Of a stretch of DNA of 64,000 nucleotides, positions 25,156 through 34,649 are shown piece after piece (position 1 is the stretch's first letter; every line of letters begins with the position of its first letter). Source of the stretch: Arthrobacter sp. StoSoilA2 (GTDB lineage Bacteria > Actinomycetota > Actinomycetes > Actinomycetales > Micrococcaceae); the NCBI RefSeq assembly GCF_019977195.1, contig NZ_AP024643.1, forward strand, positions 4,526,001 to 4,590,000. The letters are read 5' to 3'. Made by a program: the position numbers and the translations under genes. The notes under the pieces were generated by a model that ran no database searches, had not been told where the DNA came from, and saw nothing but the letters and a program-made list of their open reading frames with translations.

Positions 25156-28100
25156 CTACGGCAGCGCAGTCACCACTACGTCCTGGTAGGCGGCACGTCC
25201 GTCGAACACGTTGACGCCAACCCTGCCGGAGACCAGCGCAGAATCCGTGACGTCGATCAGCTGCGTTCCATCCACGGACACCGTGATCCGGTTGCCATTC
25301 ACTGCGGCATCCAGTGAGTAGCTCACTCCATGGCTCAGGGCTGCGGGCGTGCTCGCAATGACGGTGAATACGCCACTGACCAGCTTGAACACACGGACCT
25401 CGCGCAGGTTGGGGTCCAGGTTCACGTAATAGGCGCTCGATCCGTCCGCGGAGGATCTCAGCAACACCGAGCCTGCACCGCCGTACCCTTTCTCCGGCGC
25501 CAGGTCCCGGTTGAGGAGTTCGCCGTTGAACGGTTCGCCGTCGAACCGCACCGTTGCCTGCACCCTCGCGTTGGTGAACGCGGCTGCGCTCATGGCCGTC
25601 GAATCTTTGTCGAACGTACCAGCCAGGCCTGCGCCTGTGCTCTCCCATTTGCCGCCCGGGACCACGGCATACGCGCCCAGGTTGTGGCGTGCTGTCCCGC
25701 TGGTGGAAGGCAGAACGTCCGACGGCGGCGCGGTAGTCAGGCGGGCCGTGTCGCTGAGTTGGTGTACTTTGACGGACACCAGCCGTGCATTCCCTCCGGT
25801 AGCCGTGAAGGACAGGCCTGTGGAGGAAGGGTCCGGGAAGATCAGTGAGGTGACGGCGGCCGTGCCATCGCCACCAAACACTTCAACAGAGGACGCGTCT
25901 ACCAGTATCCGGAGCTTCACGCGGCGCTCGGAACCCACCACGGTGGAGCTCCATGGCGCCGAGGAATTGTCCGCCGGAGACCCGGCGAAGTACCTCGTGA
26001 AGTCCTCCCGTCCGGAGGTGCCACGGTCCACCGTCAACGTTCCCGGACCGGCGTCGTACTTTACCGTTGTTTCCTGCGCGCCAGAGGTGCCGGCCCCTTT
26101 CCTCAGCCCGAAGGCAAAGGAGCTGGCCCCGCCGGTGGTGGGAATCCCGACCTCCGCCTCGAGCTCAAAGGACCTGCCGGACGCTCCCGCGAGCGCGTTC
26201 GCCGAGCTCGGCGTCACAGTGACATCGTAGGCCTGCCAGGTTGATGTCCGTAGAGACTCTTCCTCCACAACGGGAGTCTGCGTCAGGCGGAGTCCGGCGC
26301 CGGCAACATCAACGAGCTTGAGCTCGCGCGGGATGCTGAGCTGGCCGTTCCAGCGGCCCGTTGGCGGGCTGAACGCGTAGTCCCAATTGCTCATCCACCC
26401 GATCATGATGCGCCTGCCATCGGGCACACCGTAGAAGCTCATCGCTGCGTAGTAGTCCCGGCCATGGTCAGCCTGCAGGACCTGGGAGGCGGGAGTGTCC
26501 GGCGTAAATGCGGTACCGTTCCACGTACCCGTCACGTATTGCGCGGCCGAACCATTCGTGGCTCGGACCGCCCCAGTACTCCACCACAGCACCCAGCGCT
26601 TCACCCCGGGCTGTCCCTCCACAGGCATTTCGAAGAAGTCCGGGCATTCCCACACGCCCCCGCGGATCCAGTCGCCGTAGCCGAACGTGCTGGCGAAGGT
26701 CCAGTGGATGAGGTCTGTGGAGGAGTAGAAGCGGATGTGGTCTCCGGCGGCCACCACCATGACCCATTTGCCGGCCCCTGCATCCCAGGTGACCTTGGGG
26801 TCGCGGAAGTCCCAGCCGCCGTCGGGGCCGCCCGGGTTCTCCACAACCGGATCTGCCTGGACCGTCTGCCAGGTGCGGCCTTGGTCCTTGCTGTAGGCCG
26901 CACGGACGGACTGGTTTCCGTTCCAGGCGTCGTGATTGAAGCTGGTGTAGTAGGCAATGAGGCCGGAGCCGCCGTCGAAAAGACCACTCGAGTCAGAGGC
27001 ATCCACCACGGCCGATCCGGACCACGACTCCCCCGCAGCCATGTGCGGGAGGGCGATGGGCAACTGCTTCCAGTGCATCAGATCCGAGCTGACGGCGTGC
27101 GCCCAGCGTCCGCGGTCCTGGTGGAACAGGTGGTACTCGCCCTCGAAGTACACCAGGCCATTGGGGTCCGAACTGCTGCCCGAGTTCTGGCTGTAGTGGT
27201 AGCCCGGCTGGTAGAGCCCGTTCATGTACTGATCCACGCTGTCCGCGCGGACACTCTGGAACCAGGCCGTTCCGGCGGTCAACAGGGCGAAACCGTTGCC
27301 AGATGCCGCTGGCACAGAGCCATTTAGCACGGCTGTGCCATTAATCAGCACAGACGCTTCGGTGCCCTGGACAGTGAGCAGGACACGGTTGAGTTGGCCG
27401 GCTTGGAAACTTGTGGAGGGAATGTTGCCGGAGTGCAGCAACGCCGAGGTGGTCCGGTTGTACAGCTTCGCCGTGCCCGCCCCGGGGTCGATCCTCAGTT
27501 CCACGCCGCCGGTGCCGTCGGTACCGCTGCGGGCAACCACTGAGGCCGTGGCGGGTGAGGTGACGGTCAGGTCCAAGGAGGCAACGACGTCGGACGCCAC
27601 CGCCGGGACGTACCTCAGCGCGGTGCCATCCGCCGCGGAAGCCCGGAGGCCCTTGGCATCGGGCTCCCACGAGCCTGCAGCCGAGCGCCAACCCTGCAAC
27701 GAAGTCTCGAGTCCTCGAAGTGTCATGCTCTGGAACACCGCGGTGCCGTTGTAGGAGCCCAGCCCGACATGGCCGGAAGCATGGGCGGCATCCGTGGCCG
27801 TGATGGCCGGCATGACGCCGTTCGGGTCCAGGAAATCGGTCTGCCAATAGACAGCCAGCTGGTTGCCGAGCGCCGTGACCCGCAGGCGGTACACCTTATT
27901 GAGGGTGATGGCTGTGCTGAACGTGCCGAGCGTGGCGTTGTCCGAGACCCGGTACAGGCGCAAGCGGCCAGCGTTGGGGTCGACCTCCGCGGCGTAACCG
28001 GACGTTCCCGACGCATTGGTTCGAAACAGTGCTGTGCCCACGCCGTATTGCGACGTGACCTGAACATCTGTGGAAAAGTCGACGTCTGTGGGCAACTGGC

Positions 28101-28818
28101 CGGTGGCCACGGCTCGGATATTGGTGTTCGCAGGGGCAACACCGCGGAAACCTGTGGCCGAGGCCTGCCAGCCGTTCGCGGTGACAGCCCAGCCGCTGAT
28201 GTTTGCGTCGATGGTCCGCACACCGGGCGTGCCGAAAGACACCGATCCGTTGAACGCATGCAGGCCCACACGGCCTGATTCGTAGCGATAGTCCGTGGCG
28301 TCAATCCTCTTGATGCCATCGATCGCAACGTAGATCCGTGGTCCGTCCACATGAACATCCACCGTGTAGGCCTGCCCCGAATTCAGTGGCAGGGACACAG
28401 GCGTAACCACGTCCTGTCCGGTCGCGAGGTCGAACAACCTCACCCGGTCCAGGTTGGGATCGATCGTCGCTGCGTAACCCGCACCGGCGTCGGGAGTCGC
28501 TCGGAAGACGAGCGCCCCAACACCGTAGGGACTCCCGGCGTCGACCGTCACCGAAGCCGTGTAGCGGGCGGTTCCCGCCACGACCTGCTCGCTGACAGCC
28601 GCCGCATTTTGCCCCGAAGGCGCGACGGCGGTGTACCCGCCCTGCTCTGTCCGGGTCCACGAACCGCTGACTCCGACGACATCCGGAACGGGGCTCGTGG
28701 TGCTGTTGAGGGTGACGGGCACAGGGTCGAGGGCCACCGCCGGAGCAGTGACCCCCGTCCCAGCCAAGCCAACACCAAGGACCGCGGCCGTGAGGCCGGC
28801 AACTATTCTCTGATGCAT
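25156..28818 (-). CDS. Secreted multidomain GH32 fructan hydrolase (levanase type)
   Basis: The 1220-residue exported protein starts with a signal peptide (MHQRIVAGLTAAVLGVGLAG to about residue 30). Residues 35-530 hold three jelly-roll modules of the DUF1080/CBM66-like kind (GVGALVFRATPDAGAGYAATIDP, GVGTALFRTNASGTSGYAAEVDP, and a third). The GH32 propeller follows, with the nucleophile Asp551 in SDPNG, the stabiliser Asp673 in FRDPK and the acid/base Glu724 in WECPDFFE. Its beta-sandwich ends near 1020 (VDASSVEVFGG), then a further jelly roll. No LPXTG anchor is seen. It should cleave levan or inulin outside the cell, feeding the ABC importer encoded upstream. Levanbiose-producing exo-levanase is my preferred reading; exo-inulinase is possible. 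Confidence 0.9.
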   Translation of the reverse strand: MHQRIVAGLTAAVLGVGLAGTGVTAPAVALDPVPVTLNSTTSPVPDVVGVSGSWTRTEQGGYTAVAPSGQNAAAVSEQVVAGTARYTASVTVDAGSPYGVGALVFRATPDAGAGYAATIDPNLDRVRLFDLATGQDVVTPVSLPLNSGQAYTVDVHVDGPRIYVAIDGIKRIDATDYRYESGRVGLHAFNGSVSFGTPGVRTIDANISGWAVTANGWQASATGFRGVAPANTNIRAVATGQLPTDVDFSTDVQVTSQYGVGTALFRTNASGTSGYAAEVDPNAGRLRLYRVSDNATLGTFSTAITLNKVYRLRVTALGNQLAVYWQTDFLDPNGVMPAITATDAAHASGHVGLGSYNGTAVFQSMTLRGLETSLQGWRSAAGSWEPDAKGLRASAADGTALRYVPAVASDVVASLDLTVTSPATASVVARSGTDGTGGVELRIDPGAGTAKLYNRTTSALLHSGNIPSTSFQAGQLNRVLLTVQGTEASVLINGTAVLNGSVPAASGNGFALLTAGTAWFQSVRADSVDQYMNGLYQPGYHYSQNSGSSSDPNGLVYFEGEYHLFHQDRGRWAHAVSSDLMHWKQLPIALPHMAAGESWSGSAVVDASDSSGLFDGGSGLIAYYTSFNHDAWNGNQSVRAAYSKDQGRTWQTVQADPVVENPGGPDGGWDFRDPKVTWDAGAGKWVMVVAAGDHIRFYSSTDLIHWTFASTFGYGDWIRGGVWECPDFFEMPVEGQPGVKRWVLWWSTGAVRATNGSAAQYVTGTWNGTAFTPDTPASQVLQADHGRDYYAAMSFYGVPDGRRIMIGWMSNWDYAFSPPTGRWNGQLSIPRELKLVDVAGAGLRLTQTPVVEEESLRTSTWQAYDVTVTPSSANALAGASGRSFELEAEVGIPTTGGASSFAFGLRKGAGTSGAQETTVKYDAGPGTLTVDRGTSGREDFTRYFAGSPADNSSAPWSSTVVGSERRVKLRILVDASSVEVFGGDGTAAVTSLIFPDPSSTGLSFTATGGNARLVSVKVHQLSDTARLTTAPPSDVLPSTSGTARHNLGAYAVVPGGKWESTGAGLAGTFDKDSTAMSAAAFTNARVQATVRFDGEPFNGELLNRDLAPEKGYGGAGSVLLRSSADGSSAYYVNLDPNLREVRVFKLVSGVFTVIASTPAALSHGVSYSLDAAVNGNRITVSVDGTQLIDVTDSALVSGRVGVNVFDGRAAYQDVVVTALP

Positions 28819-28837
28819 TCAGATCGCCTTTGATCTC

Positions 28838-28930
28838 AGGGGTGAGAGAGCGTTCGCCAAAACCGCCCATGATGTGAGAGAAGATCGGCGAAAAGCGCTC
28901 GGGATATGAGAGAGGGATGGTTTGGGCGGC
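28838..28930. repeat. Degenerate three-unit TGAGAGAG repeat upstream of the levanase gene
   Basis: Three diverged units of about 31-33 bp begin GGTGAGAGAGCG, GATGTGAGAGAAGA and GATATGAGAGAGGG. The middle unit closely resembles the 32-bp tandem repeat at 51087-51182. The array fills the 116-bp gap between the two GH32 genes. Confidence 0.65.
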
Positions 28931-28934
28931 GGTG

Positions 28935-30503
28935 CTAGGGGAAGAGCGGGCGCGGTCCTCCCCAGATGTCGGCCATGGTCCAGGCGTCGAAGGTCAGGAC
29001 GCGGACGGTTCCCTCAGCCGCCGAGAGGGTCACGCGCTCCCCGCCCAGCGTCGGGTAAACACGGGCAGTGAGCGGCTTGCCATTCGCGAAAATCTCGACG
29101 GCGGACCTGTCCACCAGGACACGAAGGCGCACGCGTCCGTCGGGCATCGGAACGGGGCCGGACTTGTCCTCCACATCCAGGGCCAGGCCCGCATCGGCTC
29201 GAGCCAGGCTGCTGCGGGTGCGGTCCAGTTTGAGCGTGCCGTTTTCGCCCTCAAGATCGCGGCTTAGTTGGACTACCGTCTCCTCAGCGCGATCCTCCGA
29301 CCCCAACACGCCCAGCCGCAGCACCGCACCCGGTGCCAGCTGCACTTCCAGCTCAAGGTCCAGCTGGTTCCCGGACACTCCCGTATCCAGGGGCTTGCCG
29401 GAGCCCACCAGGACTTGTCCCGGAACGCTGACGTGATCCCGGCGGAGCTTCTCCACTTCAGGGACAGGCGCAAAAGCCAGGGTTCCGTCGTTGGCCAAGG
29501 TAGTGACGCGCGGCAGGCTCATCACGCCAGACCATCCGGCCTCCACCATCGCGGCGTCGCTACGCCCTTCCTGCATCCAGCCGAACATGATGCGCCGCCC
29601 GGACCCGTCCTCGAACGACTGCGGAGCGTAGAAGAACCGTCCGCCGTAGTCGAGCCGGTGCAGGGCTGCAGGCTGGAAGGAATCTCCCGAATAGCGACCG
29701 GTCCAATACAACGGGTGACGGGTCTCGCCGTCGTCCCACGCGGAGAAAACCAGCACATCAGGATCGGCGTCCGGCTGAACAGAACCGAGCGAGTCAGCAC
29801 CCAAAGCACCTCCACCCGCCCTGAACAGGTCCACGCATTCCCACATGGTCCCGGTCCAGTCAGTATCGGCGGGATCGCCTTGGGATGCATCGCCAATGAA
29901 CAGGGGCCCGATGTAGTCCCACGAACGCAGATCCGAGGACTCGTACAGGAACGCCGTGCCGCCGCGCCCACGAATGCCCGAGCCCACCAGTTGCCTCCAC
30001 TTGGTTCCCTCGCGCCACACGCAGTGGTCCCTGTACGCTGTGATGTCCACCCCCGCAGGAGGGGCTGCGATGACCGGGTTCTCGGGCACCTTGCTCCAAC
30101 TCAGGAGATCGGCAGATCCCACGGCAACGCAGGGCAGTTCGCGCTCACCGAGCCGGCCCGAATAGACCAAGGTGGGCGTACCGCCGTCGTTCACCAACAC
30201 ACCTGACCAGCAGCCGTCGGCGTCCGGACCCGCGGACGGTTCCAGGGCAACCGGCTGGTCCGTCCAGGTGACGAGGTCCGTGCTGGTGGCGTGGCCCCAC
30301 TGGATGCGGTGGTGGAAGGCGCCCTCCGGGTTGTATTGGTAGAAGAGGTGGTAGGTGCCGTTCCACTGGCTCACGCCGTTGGGATCGTTGAGCCAGCCCG
30401 CTGGGGAAACGAAGTGGAAGCGGGGTCGGAGGGGGTCGGACTCGGCGCGGGCAACCAGCTCGTCCCGGGGCACGGTGGCGAGCGGGTGGGTCAGTTCAGT
30501 CAT
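28935..30503 (-). CDS. Intracellular GH32 beta-fructofuranosidase
   Basis: The 522-residue protein has no signal peptide and should hydrolyse imported sucrose, levanbiose or short fructans in the cytoplasm. The catalytic triad is visible: Asp40 in WLNDPNG, Asp159 in AYRDHCVW (the RDH variant of RDP seen in many bacterial sucrases) and Glu222 in MWECVDLF. The C-terminal beta-sandwich contains RVLVDRSAVEIFANG, a family marker. The ATG at 30503 overlaps the TGA of the upstream ABC ATPase, so transport and cleavage are co-expressed. The levanase gene lies downstream across a repeat-filled gap. Confidence 0.94.
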   Translation of the reverse strand: MTELTHPLATVPRDELVARAESDPLRPRFHFVSPAGWLNDPNGVSQWNGTYHLFYQYNPEGAFHHRIQWGHATSTDLVTWTDQPVALEPSAGPDADGCWSGVLVNDGGTPTLVYSGRLGERELPCVAVGSADLLSWSKVPENPVIAAPPAGVDITAYRDHCVWREGTKWRQLVGSGIRGRGGTAFLYESSDLRSWDYIGPLFIGDASQGDPADTDWTGTMWECVDLFRAGGGALGADSLGSVQPDADPDVLVFSAWDDGETRHPLYWTGRYSGDSFQPAALHRLDYGGRFFYAPQSFEDGSGRRIMFGWMQEGRSDAAMVEAGWSGVMSLPRVTTLANDGTLAFAPVPEVEKLRRDHVSVPGQVLVGSGKPLDTGVSGNQLDLELEVQLAPGAVLRLGVLGSEDRAEETVVQLSRDLEGENGTLKLDRTRSSLARADAGLALDVEDKSGPVPMPDGRVRLRVLVDRSAVEIFANGKPLTARVYPTLGGERVTLSAAEGTVRVLTFDAWTMADIWGGPRPLFP

Positions 30504-31612
30504 GCGGAAGCCTTCTTGTCAGTCTTTTCGGTCGCCACGGGTTCGGTAGCCACGGGTTCAGTCGCCAGCGCGTGTCCGCCGGCTCCAGCCCGCGGCTGGT
30601 AGAGGTGGCAGCGCACCCAGTGGCGGTTCGCGGGATCGCCCACCTGATGGCGCACAGGTTCGGTGGCGGAGCAGGCCTGGTGGGGATCGCCGTCGAAAGC
30701 GCAGCCCGTGGAGGCCATGACGGCCTGCCGCAGTTCAGCGCGGCGGACGGGATCGTAGGAGCCTGCGCGGGCCGGGTCCGGAACGGCAGAAACCAACAGT
30801 TGTGTGTAGGGGTGGGCGGGGTTTGCCAGCAGGTCAAGGGACTCCCCTTCCTCCACGAGCTCACCGGCAAACATCACCGCTGTCCGGTCTGCCAGGTAGC
30901 GTGCCGAGGCGAGGTCGTGGGTGATGTAGAGCATGGAGATGCCTTGCTCGTCGCGGAGTTTGCGCATCAGGTTCAGCACGCCAATCCGCACTGACACATC
31001 CAACATGGAGGTGGGTTCGTCAGCCAGGATGACCTGTGGCTCCACGGCGAGCGCCCGGGCGATCGCGACGCGCTGGCGCTGCCCACCCGAGAGCTCGTGC
31101 GGGTAGGAATTCAACATGTCGGCCTGCAGGCCGACGGTGCTCATGAGCTCCTCAAGGCGGCGCTGGGTCTGGGACTCCGAACCGCCCTTCCCGTGGATGG
31201 CCAACGACCTCCGCAGGAAATGCTCAATCCTGTGGGCCGGATTCAGCGAGCCGAACGGATCCTGGAAGACCATCTGCAGCTGTGATCGGAAGGCACGGGA
31301 CGCTTGGAACCGGTCGCGTTTAAGGACGTCGACGCCGTCAACCAGGATGGCGCCGGAGCTCGGCTTTTCGAGCCGGGCAACACAGCGGGCCAGGGTGCTC
31401 TTGCCAGAGCCGGACTCCCCCACGAGCGCCACGATTTCGCCGCGGCCAATGGTGAGGTCCACGCCGTGCAGGGCCCGGACGGATTGGCGGGAGAACAGGC
31501 CGCCGATGGGGAATGATTTGCCCAGACCGCGGACTTCGAGGGCAGGTGTTTCGGAAGCAGCGGCTTGACGCGCCGCGCCTTCGATCGCAGGGGACAGTGC
31601 AGAGTGGCTCAT
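30500..31612 (-). CDS. Opp/Dpp-type ABC ATPase (OppF-like)
   Basis: The 370-residue ATPase has Walker A GESGSGKS (65-72), signature LSGGQRQRVAIARALAVEPQ, Walker B VILADEPTSMLD and the C-terminal oligopeptide-transporter extension with CAFDGDPHQACSATEP. The final 30 residues hold a repeated EPVATEPVATEP segment not expected in the family. Its ATG overlaps the stop of the second ATPase and its own stop overlaps the GH32 start. Peptide-family ATPase by sequence, but the operon is devoted to fructan use. Confidence 0.92.
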   Translation of the reverse strand: MSHSALSPAIEGAARQAAASETPALEVRGLGKSFPIGGLFSRQSVRALHGVDLTIGRGEIVALVGESGSGKSTLARCVARLEKPSSGAILVDGVDVLKRDRFQASRAFRSQLQMVFQDPFGSLNPAHRIEHFLRRSLAIHGKGGSESQTQRRLEELMSTVGLQADMLNSYPHELSGGQRQRVAIARALAVEPQVILADEPTSMLDVSVRIGVLNLMRKLRDEQGISMLYITHDLASARYLADRTAVMFAGELVEEGESLDLLANPAHPYTQLLVSAVPDPARAGSYDPVRRAELRQAVMASTGCAFDGDPHQACSATEPVRHQVGDPANRHWVRCHLYQPRAGAGGHALATEPVATEPVATEKTDKKASA

Positions 31613-32562
31613 GGTGCGACTCCTTCCAGAACAAGTGCTTCAGTGTCGGCACCAAACGGTGCCACGAGGTGCCCGGGCGCCACTTCGGTGAGGTCCGGGA
31701 TGTTCCGGAACTTCACGCCGTCGGGCAGTCCCGTAAGCGGAACGCGGGGACCAGTGAGCGGCGGGAACGCACCCATGAGCGCCTGTGTATAGGGGTGACG
31801 CGGGTTGGCGTAGACGTCCTGCGCCTTGGCGGTTTCGACGATCCGGCCGCCGTACATGACGGCCATGCGGTGCGAGAGCTCCACCATGAGGGACATGTCG
31901 TGGGTAATGAAGAGGACGGAGAACCCGAGTTCGCGCTGGAGTTCCTTGATCTGCGCCATGATTTCCTGCTGCACCACCACATCCAGTGCAGTAGTTGGTT
32001 CGTCCAGGATCAGCAGCGACGGCTTGAGGGCAACGGCCATGGCAATCACTGCGCGCTGCCGCATGCCACCCGAGAGCTGGTGGGGGTAGGACTTCAGGCG
32101 CGCGGGGTCGATCCTCACGAGCTCCAGCAACTCGCCCGCACGGCGGAGCGATTCCTTGCGGGAGTAGCCCGCATGCGTAGTGAAGATGTCCACGATCTGC
32201 TCGCCGATGGTCAGCACCGGATTCAGCGAGTTCATGGCCGACTGGAACACCATGGCCACGTCCTGCCAACGGAAGCGCCGCAGTTCCTCCGGGCTCATGG
32301 CCAGGACGTCCTTGCCGCCGAAGCGGATGCTGCCGCCAACGATCTTGGCCGGGTCCTTCAGGAGCCGCATGATCGAGTTGGCAATGGTCGACTTCCCACA
32401 ACCGGATTCACCAGCCAGCCCGAACACCTCACCGGTGCCGATGCTGAAGGAAACGCGGTCGACGGCGGTGGTTGAGCGGGTATCGCCCACGTACTTTACG
32501 GTGAGGTTCCTGACGTCCAGGACGGGCTCGTGGGAGCCGAAGGAGACTTGGGAGACAGTCAC
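31609..32562 (-). CDS. Opp/Dpp-type ABC ATPase (OppD-like)
   Basis: The 317-residue ATPase has Walker A GESGCGKS (51-58), Q-loop VAMVFQSAMNSLNPVLTIGEQ, signature LSGGMRQRAVIAMAVALKP, Walker B LLILDEPTTALD and the C-terminal RHPYTQALMGAFPPLTG. It works as a heterodimer with the ATPase at 30500-31612. It overlaps the permease gene upstream by four bases (ATGA), showing tight coupling. Confidence 0.93.
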   Translation of the reverse strand: MTVSQVSFGSHEPVLDVRNLTVKYVGDTRSTTAVDRVSFSIGTGEVFGLAGESGCGKSTIANSIMRLLKDPAKIVGGSIRFGGKDVLAMSPEELRRFRWQDVAMVFQSAMNSLNPVLTIGEQIVDIFTTHAGYSRKESLRRAGELLELVRIDPARLKSYPHQLSGGMRQRAVIAMAVALKPSLLILDEPTTALDVVVQQEIMAQIKELQRELGFSVLFITHDMSLMVELSHRMAVMYGGRIVETAKAQDVYANPRHPYTQALMGAFPPLTGPRVPLTGLPDGVKFRNIPDLTEVAPGHLVAPFGADTEALVLEGVAP

Positions 32563-33494
32563 TTGGCCGTGCTCCTTTCGGTGGTTTCAGGTGTCTTGGG
32601 TGTCTTGATTTTCCGCAGCCGCGGATTGGTAACCTCGTCCACGGCGTAATTGATAAGTGCCAGCGCGAACGCGACCAAAGCGATGCAGACACCGGAGGGC
32701 ACGAACACCCACCAGCTACCGGTCAGCAGGGCGCCTTCATTACCGGCCCAGAAGAGGTTGTTGCCCCACGAGACCGTGCTGACGTCACCGAGGCCCAGGA
32801 ACTCCAGGCCAGCCTGGGCTCCGATGCCGTAAATGACGCAAGCCAGCAGCGTGCCCATGACGATCGAGGCCATGTTCGGCAGGATCTCGCGGAACATGAT
32901 CCGGCCCGCCCGTTCACCGGACACCACGGCAGCGGCCACGAAGTCCTTGGAACGGATGGACAGGGCCTGCGAGCGCAGCACACGTGCCGAACCGGCCCAC
33001 CCCGTGACCACGAGGACCAGGATCACTGTGCCAAGGCCCGGTGGCAGGAACGCGGCCAGGATGACCAGCAACGGCAGGCCGGGAAGGAGCAGGAAGACGT
33101 TGGTCACCAAGGAGAGGGCTTCGTCGATGAACTTGCCGAAGTACGCCGAAGCCAGGCCCACGAGGATGCCAACGAATGTGGACGCGAAGCCTACGGTCAG
33201 CCCGACGAACAAGGAACTCCTTGAGCCGTGGACGGTCAGCGCGAGCACGTCCTGTCCCTTGGCGGTGGTGCCCAGCCAATGCTCCGGGGAGGGTTCCAGT
33301 GAGGCCATCCCGGTGATGCGCGATGGGTCGCCGGGGAACAGCACGGGCGCCAGCAGCGCAAGGGCGATGAACACGAACATCACGGCCATGCCCAGCATGG
33401 CTTTCTTATTGGTGAGGAGCCCGTGGACGAAGCTGCGGTTTGGCTTGCGGACAGCCGGGGTTGGAGTTGGCTGCTTCAGAAGTGCGGTTGTCAT
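32559..33494 (-). CDS. Opp/Dpp-type ABC permease (OppC-like)
   Basis: The 311-residue membrane protein has an N-terminal cytoplasmic tail, one helix (MLGMAVMFVFIALALLAPVLFPG), the HWLGTTAKGQDVLALTVHGSRSSLFVGL motif of OppC proteins, and the EAA loop AAAVVSGERAGRIMFREILPNMASIVMG. Five to six helices are predicted. It is paired with the OppB-like protein encoded 10 bases upstream and shares the fructan operon. Confidence 0.94.
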   Translation of the reverse strand: MTTALLKQPTPTPAVRKPNRSFVHGLLTNKKAMLGMAVMFVFIALALLAPVLFPGDPSRITGMASLEPSPEHWLGTTAKGQDVLALTVHGSRSSLFVGLTVGFASTFVGILVGLASAYFGKFIDEALSLVTNVFLLLPGLPLLVILAAFLPPGLGTVILVLVVTGWAGSARVLRSQALSIRSKDFVAAAVVSGERAGRIMFREILPNMASIVMGTLLACVIYGIGAQAGLEFLGLGDVSTVSWGNNLFWAGNEGALLTGSWWVFVPSGVCIALVAFALALINYAVDEVTNPRLRKIKTPKTPETTERSTAK

Positions 33495-33504
33495 GATCAG
33501 TCCT

Positions 33505-34482
33505 CTAGTTGCTGCGCACGCGCGGGTCGAGGCGGACGTAGAGGATGTCCACCAGGAAGTTCGCCAGCAGCACGGCGGCGGTGATGGTCAGGAACAGGCC
33601 CTGCATGAGGGGGTAGTCCAGGCCTTGGACGGCGTTGAGGAGTTGGTAGCCCACGCCGGGGTACGCGAACACCACCTCGGTGAGCAGCGCACCGCCCACC
33701 ACGAAACCCAGTCCCATGCCGAAGCTCGTGACCGAGGGCAGCATCGCGTTCCGGGCTGCGTAGCGGAGCATGATGCGGCCCGGCCTAAGACCCTTGGCCT
33801 CGGCCATGGTGATGTAGTCCTCGGAGTTCGTGGCGATCATGGTGTTCCGCATGCCCAGCATCCAGCCACCAATGGAAACCAGCACGATCGTCAGCGCAGG
33901 CAGCACCAGGTGCGCGCCGACGTCGCCGATAAACTCCCACGTAAACCCGGGCTCCAAACCATCCGTGAACGCGTGGCGGATCGGGAACCAACCCAGCACC
34001 ACGCCAAACAGGTACAGCGCACCCATCGCGAGCCAGAAGTACGGGAACGAGCCGATGAACACGAGCACCGGCGGCAGTGCCGAGTCGATCGCGCCACCCC
34101 GTCGCCAAGCGGCCAGGATGCCCAGCAGGTTACCCACGACGGCGGCAATCACCAGGGCGGTTCCGCCCAGCAGGAGGGTCCACCCGATCTGCGAGGAGAT
34201 AACCTCTGTGACCGGTGTTGGGAAACGGGAGATGGAAACGCCCATCTGGCCCGTGAAGATGTTGTGCATGTAGTCGACGTATTGCTCCCAAATGGGCCGA
34301 TCGTCCACGCCAAGAAGCTTGCGCAGGGCCTCGATCTGTTCGGGCTGCATTCTGTCCTGGGAGCGGGCAAACATGCGGGAGACGGGGTCGCCGGGCATGA
34401 AGCGCGGGAGCAGGAAATTCAGGGTGATGGATGCCCAGAAGGCGATCAGGTAGAAACCCAGGCGGCGCAGGATAAAGCGCAC
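33505..34482 (-). CDS. Opp/Dpp-type ABC permease (OppB-like)
   Basis: The 325-residue permease begins MRFILRRLGFYLIAFWASITLNFLLPRFMPGDPV, the standard OppB/DppB N terminus, and carries the EAA loop TMAEAKGLRPGRIMLRYAARNAMLPSVTSFGMG followed by VVFAYPGVGYQLLNAVQGLDYPLMQG. Six helices are predicted. It is the first membrane component after the binding protein, with a 167-base gap that contains a GC-rich hairpin. Confidence 0.94.
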   Translation of the reverse strand: MRFILRRLGFYLIAFWASITLNFLLPRFMPGDPVSRMFARSQDRMQPEQIEALRKLLGVDDRPIWEQYVDYMHNIFTGQMGVSISRFPTPVTEVISSQIGWTLLLGGTALVIAAVVGNLLGILAAWRRGGAIDSALPPVLVFIGSFPYFWLAMGALYLFGVVLGWFPIRHAFTDGLEPGFTWEFIGDVGAHLVLPALTIVLVSIGGWMLGMRNTMIATNSEDYITMAEAKGLRPGRIMLRYAARNAMLPSVTSFGMGLGFVVGGALLTEVVFAYPGVGYQLLNAVQGLDYPLMQGLFLTITAAVLLANFLVDILYVRLDPRVRSN

Positions 34483-34524
34483 GGTTTCCCTCCATTCGGG
34501 AATTACGGAAAGTTTGGGGCACGC

Positions 34525-34557
34525 CCGGCGGCCGGTCCGTGGGACGGCGGCCGCCGG
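34525..34557 (-). terminator. Intra-operon GC-rich hairpin
   Basis: Perfect ten-base arms 34525-34534 and 34548-34557 enclose a loop with an inner GTCC/GGAC pair. It lies between the binding-protein gene and the first permease gene, as expected of a partial terminator or mRNA stabiliser that raises binding-protein output. Confidence 0.6.
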
Positions 34558-34649
34558 ACGGCGGTGTGCAGGCCGGAGCCGGCGGGGCTGGGCCCACGCC
34601 GCCCGGGTTCCCTGGCCGAAGCGCAGCGAGGTTAGGGCGGCGGTGGGGA

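Noticed and set aside
30500..30600. EPVATEP tandem at the end of the OppF-like ATPase as a sign of frameshift
   Set aside because: The frame is intact and ends in a normal ATGA junction with the GH32 gene; it is a low-complexity tail.
32833..34635. A 600-codon plus-strand open frame across the permease genes
   Set aside because: Antisense to two clear ABC permeases; Arg/His/Gln-rich translation without domains.
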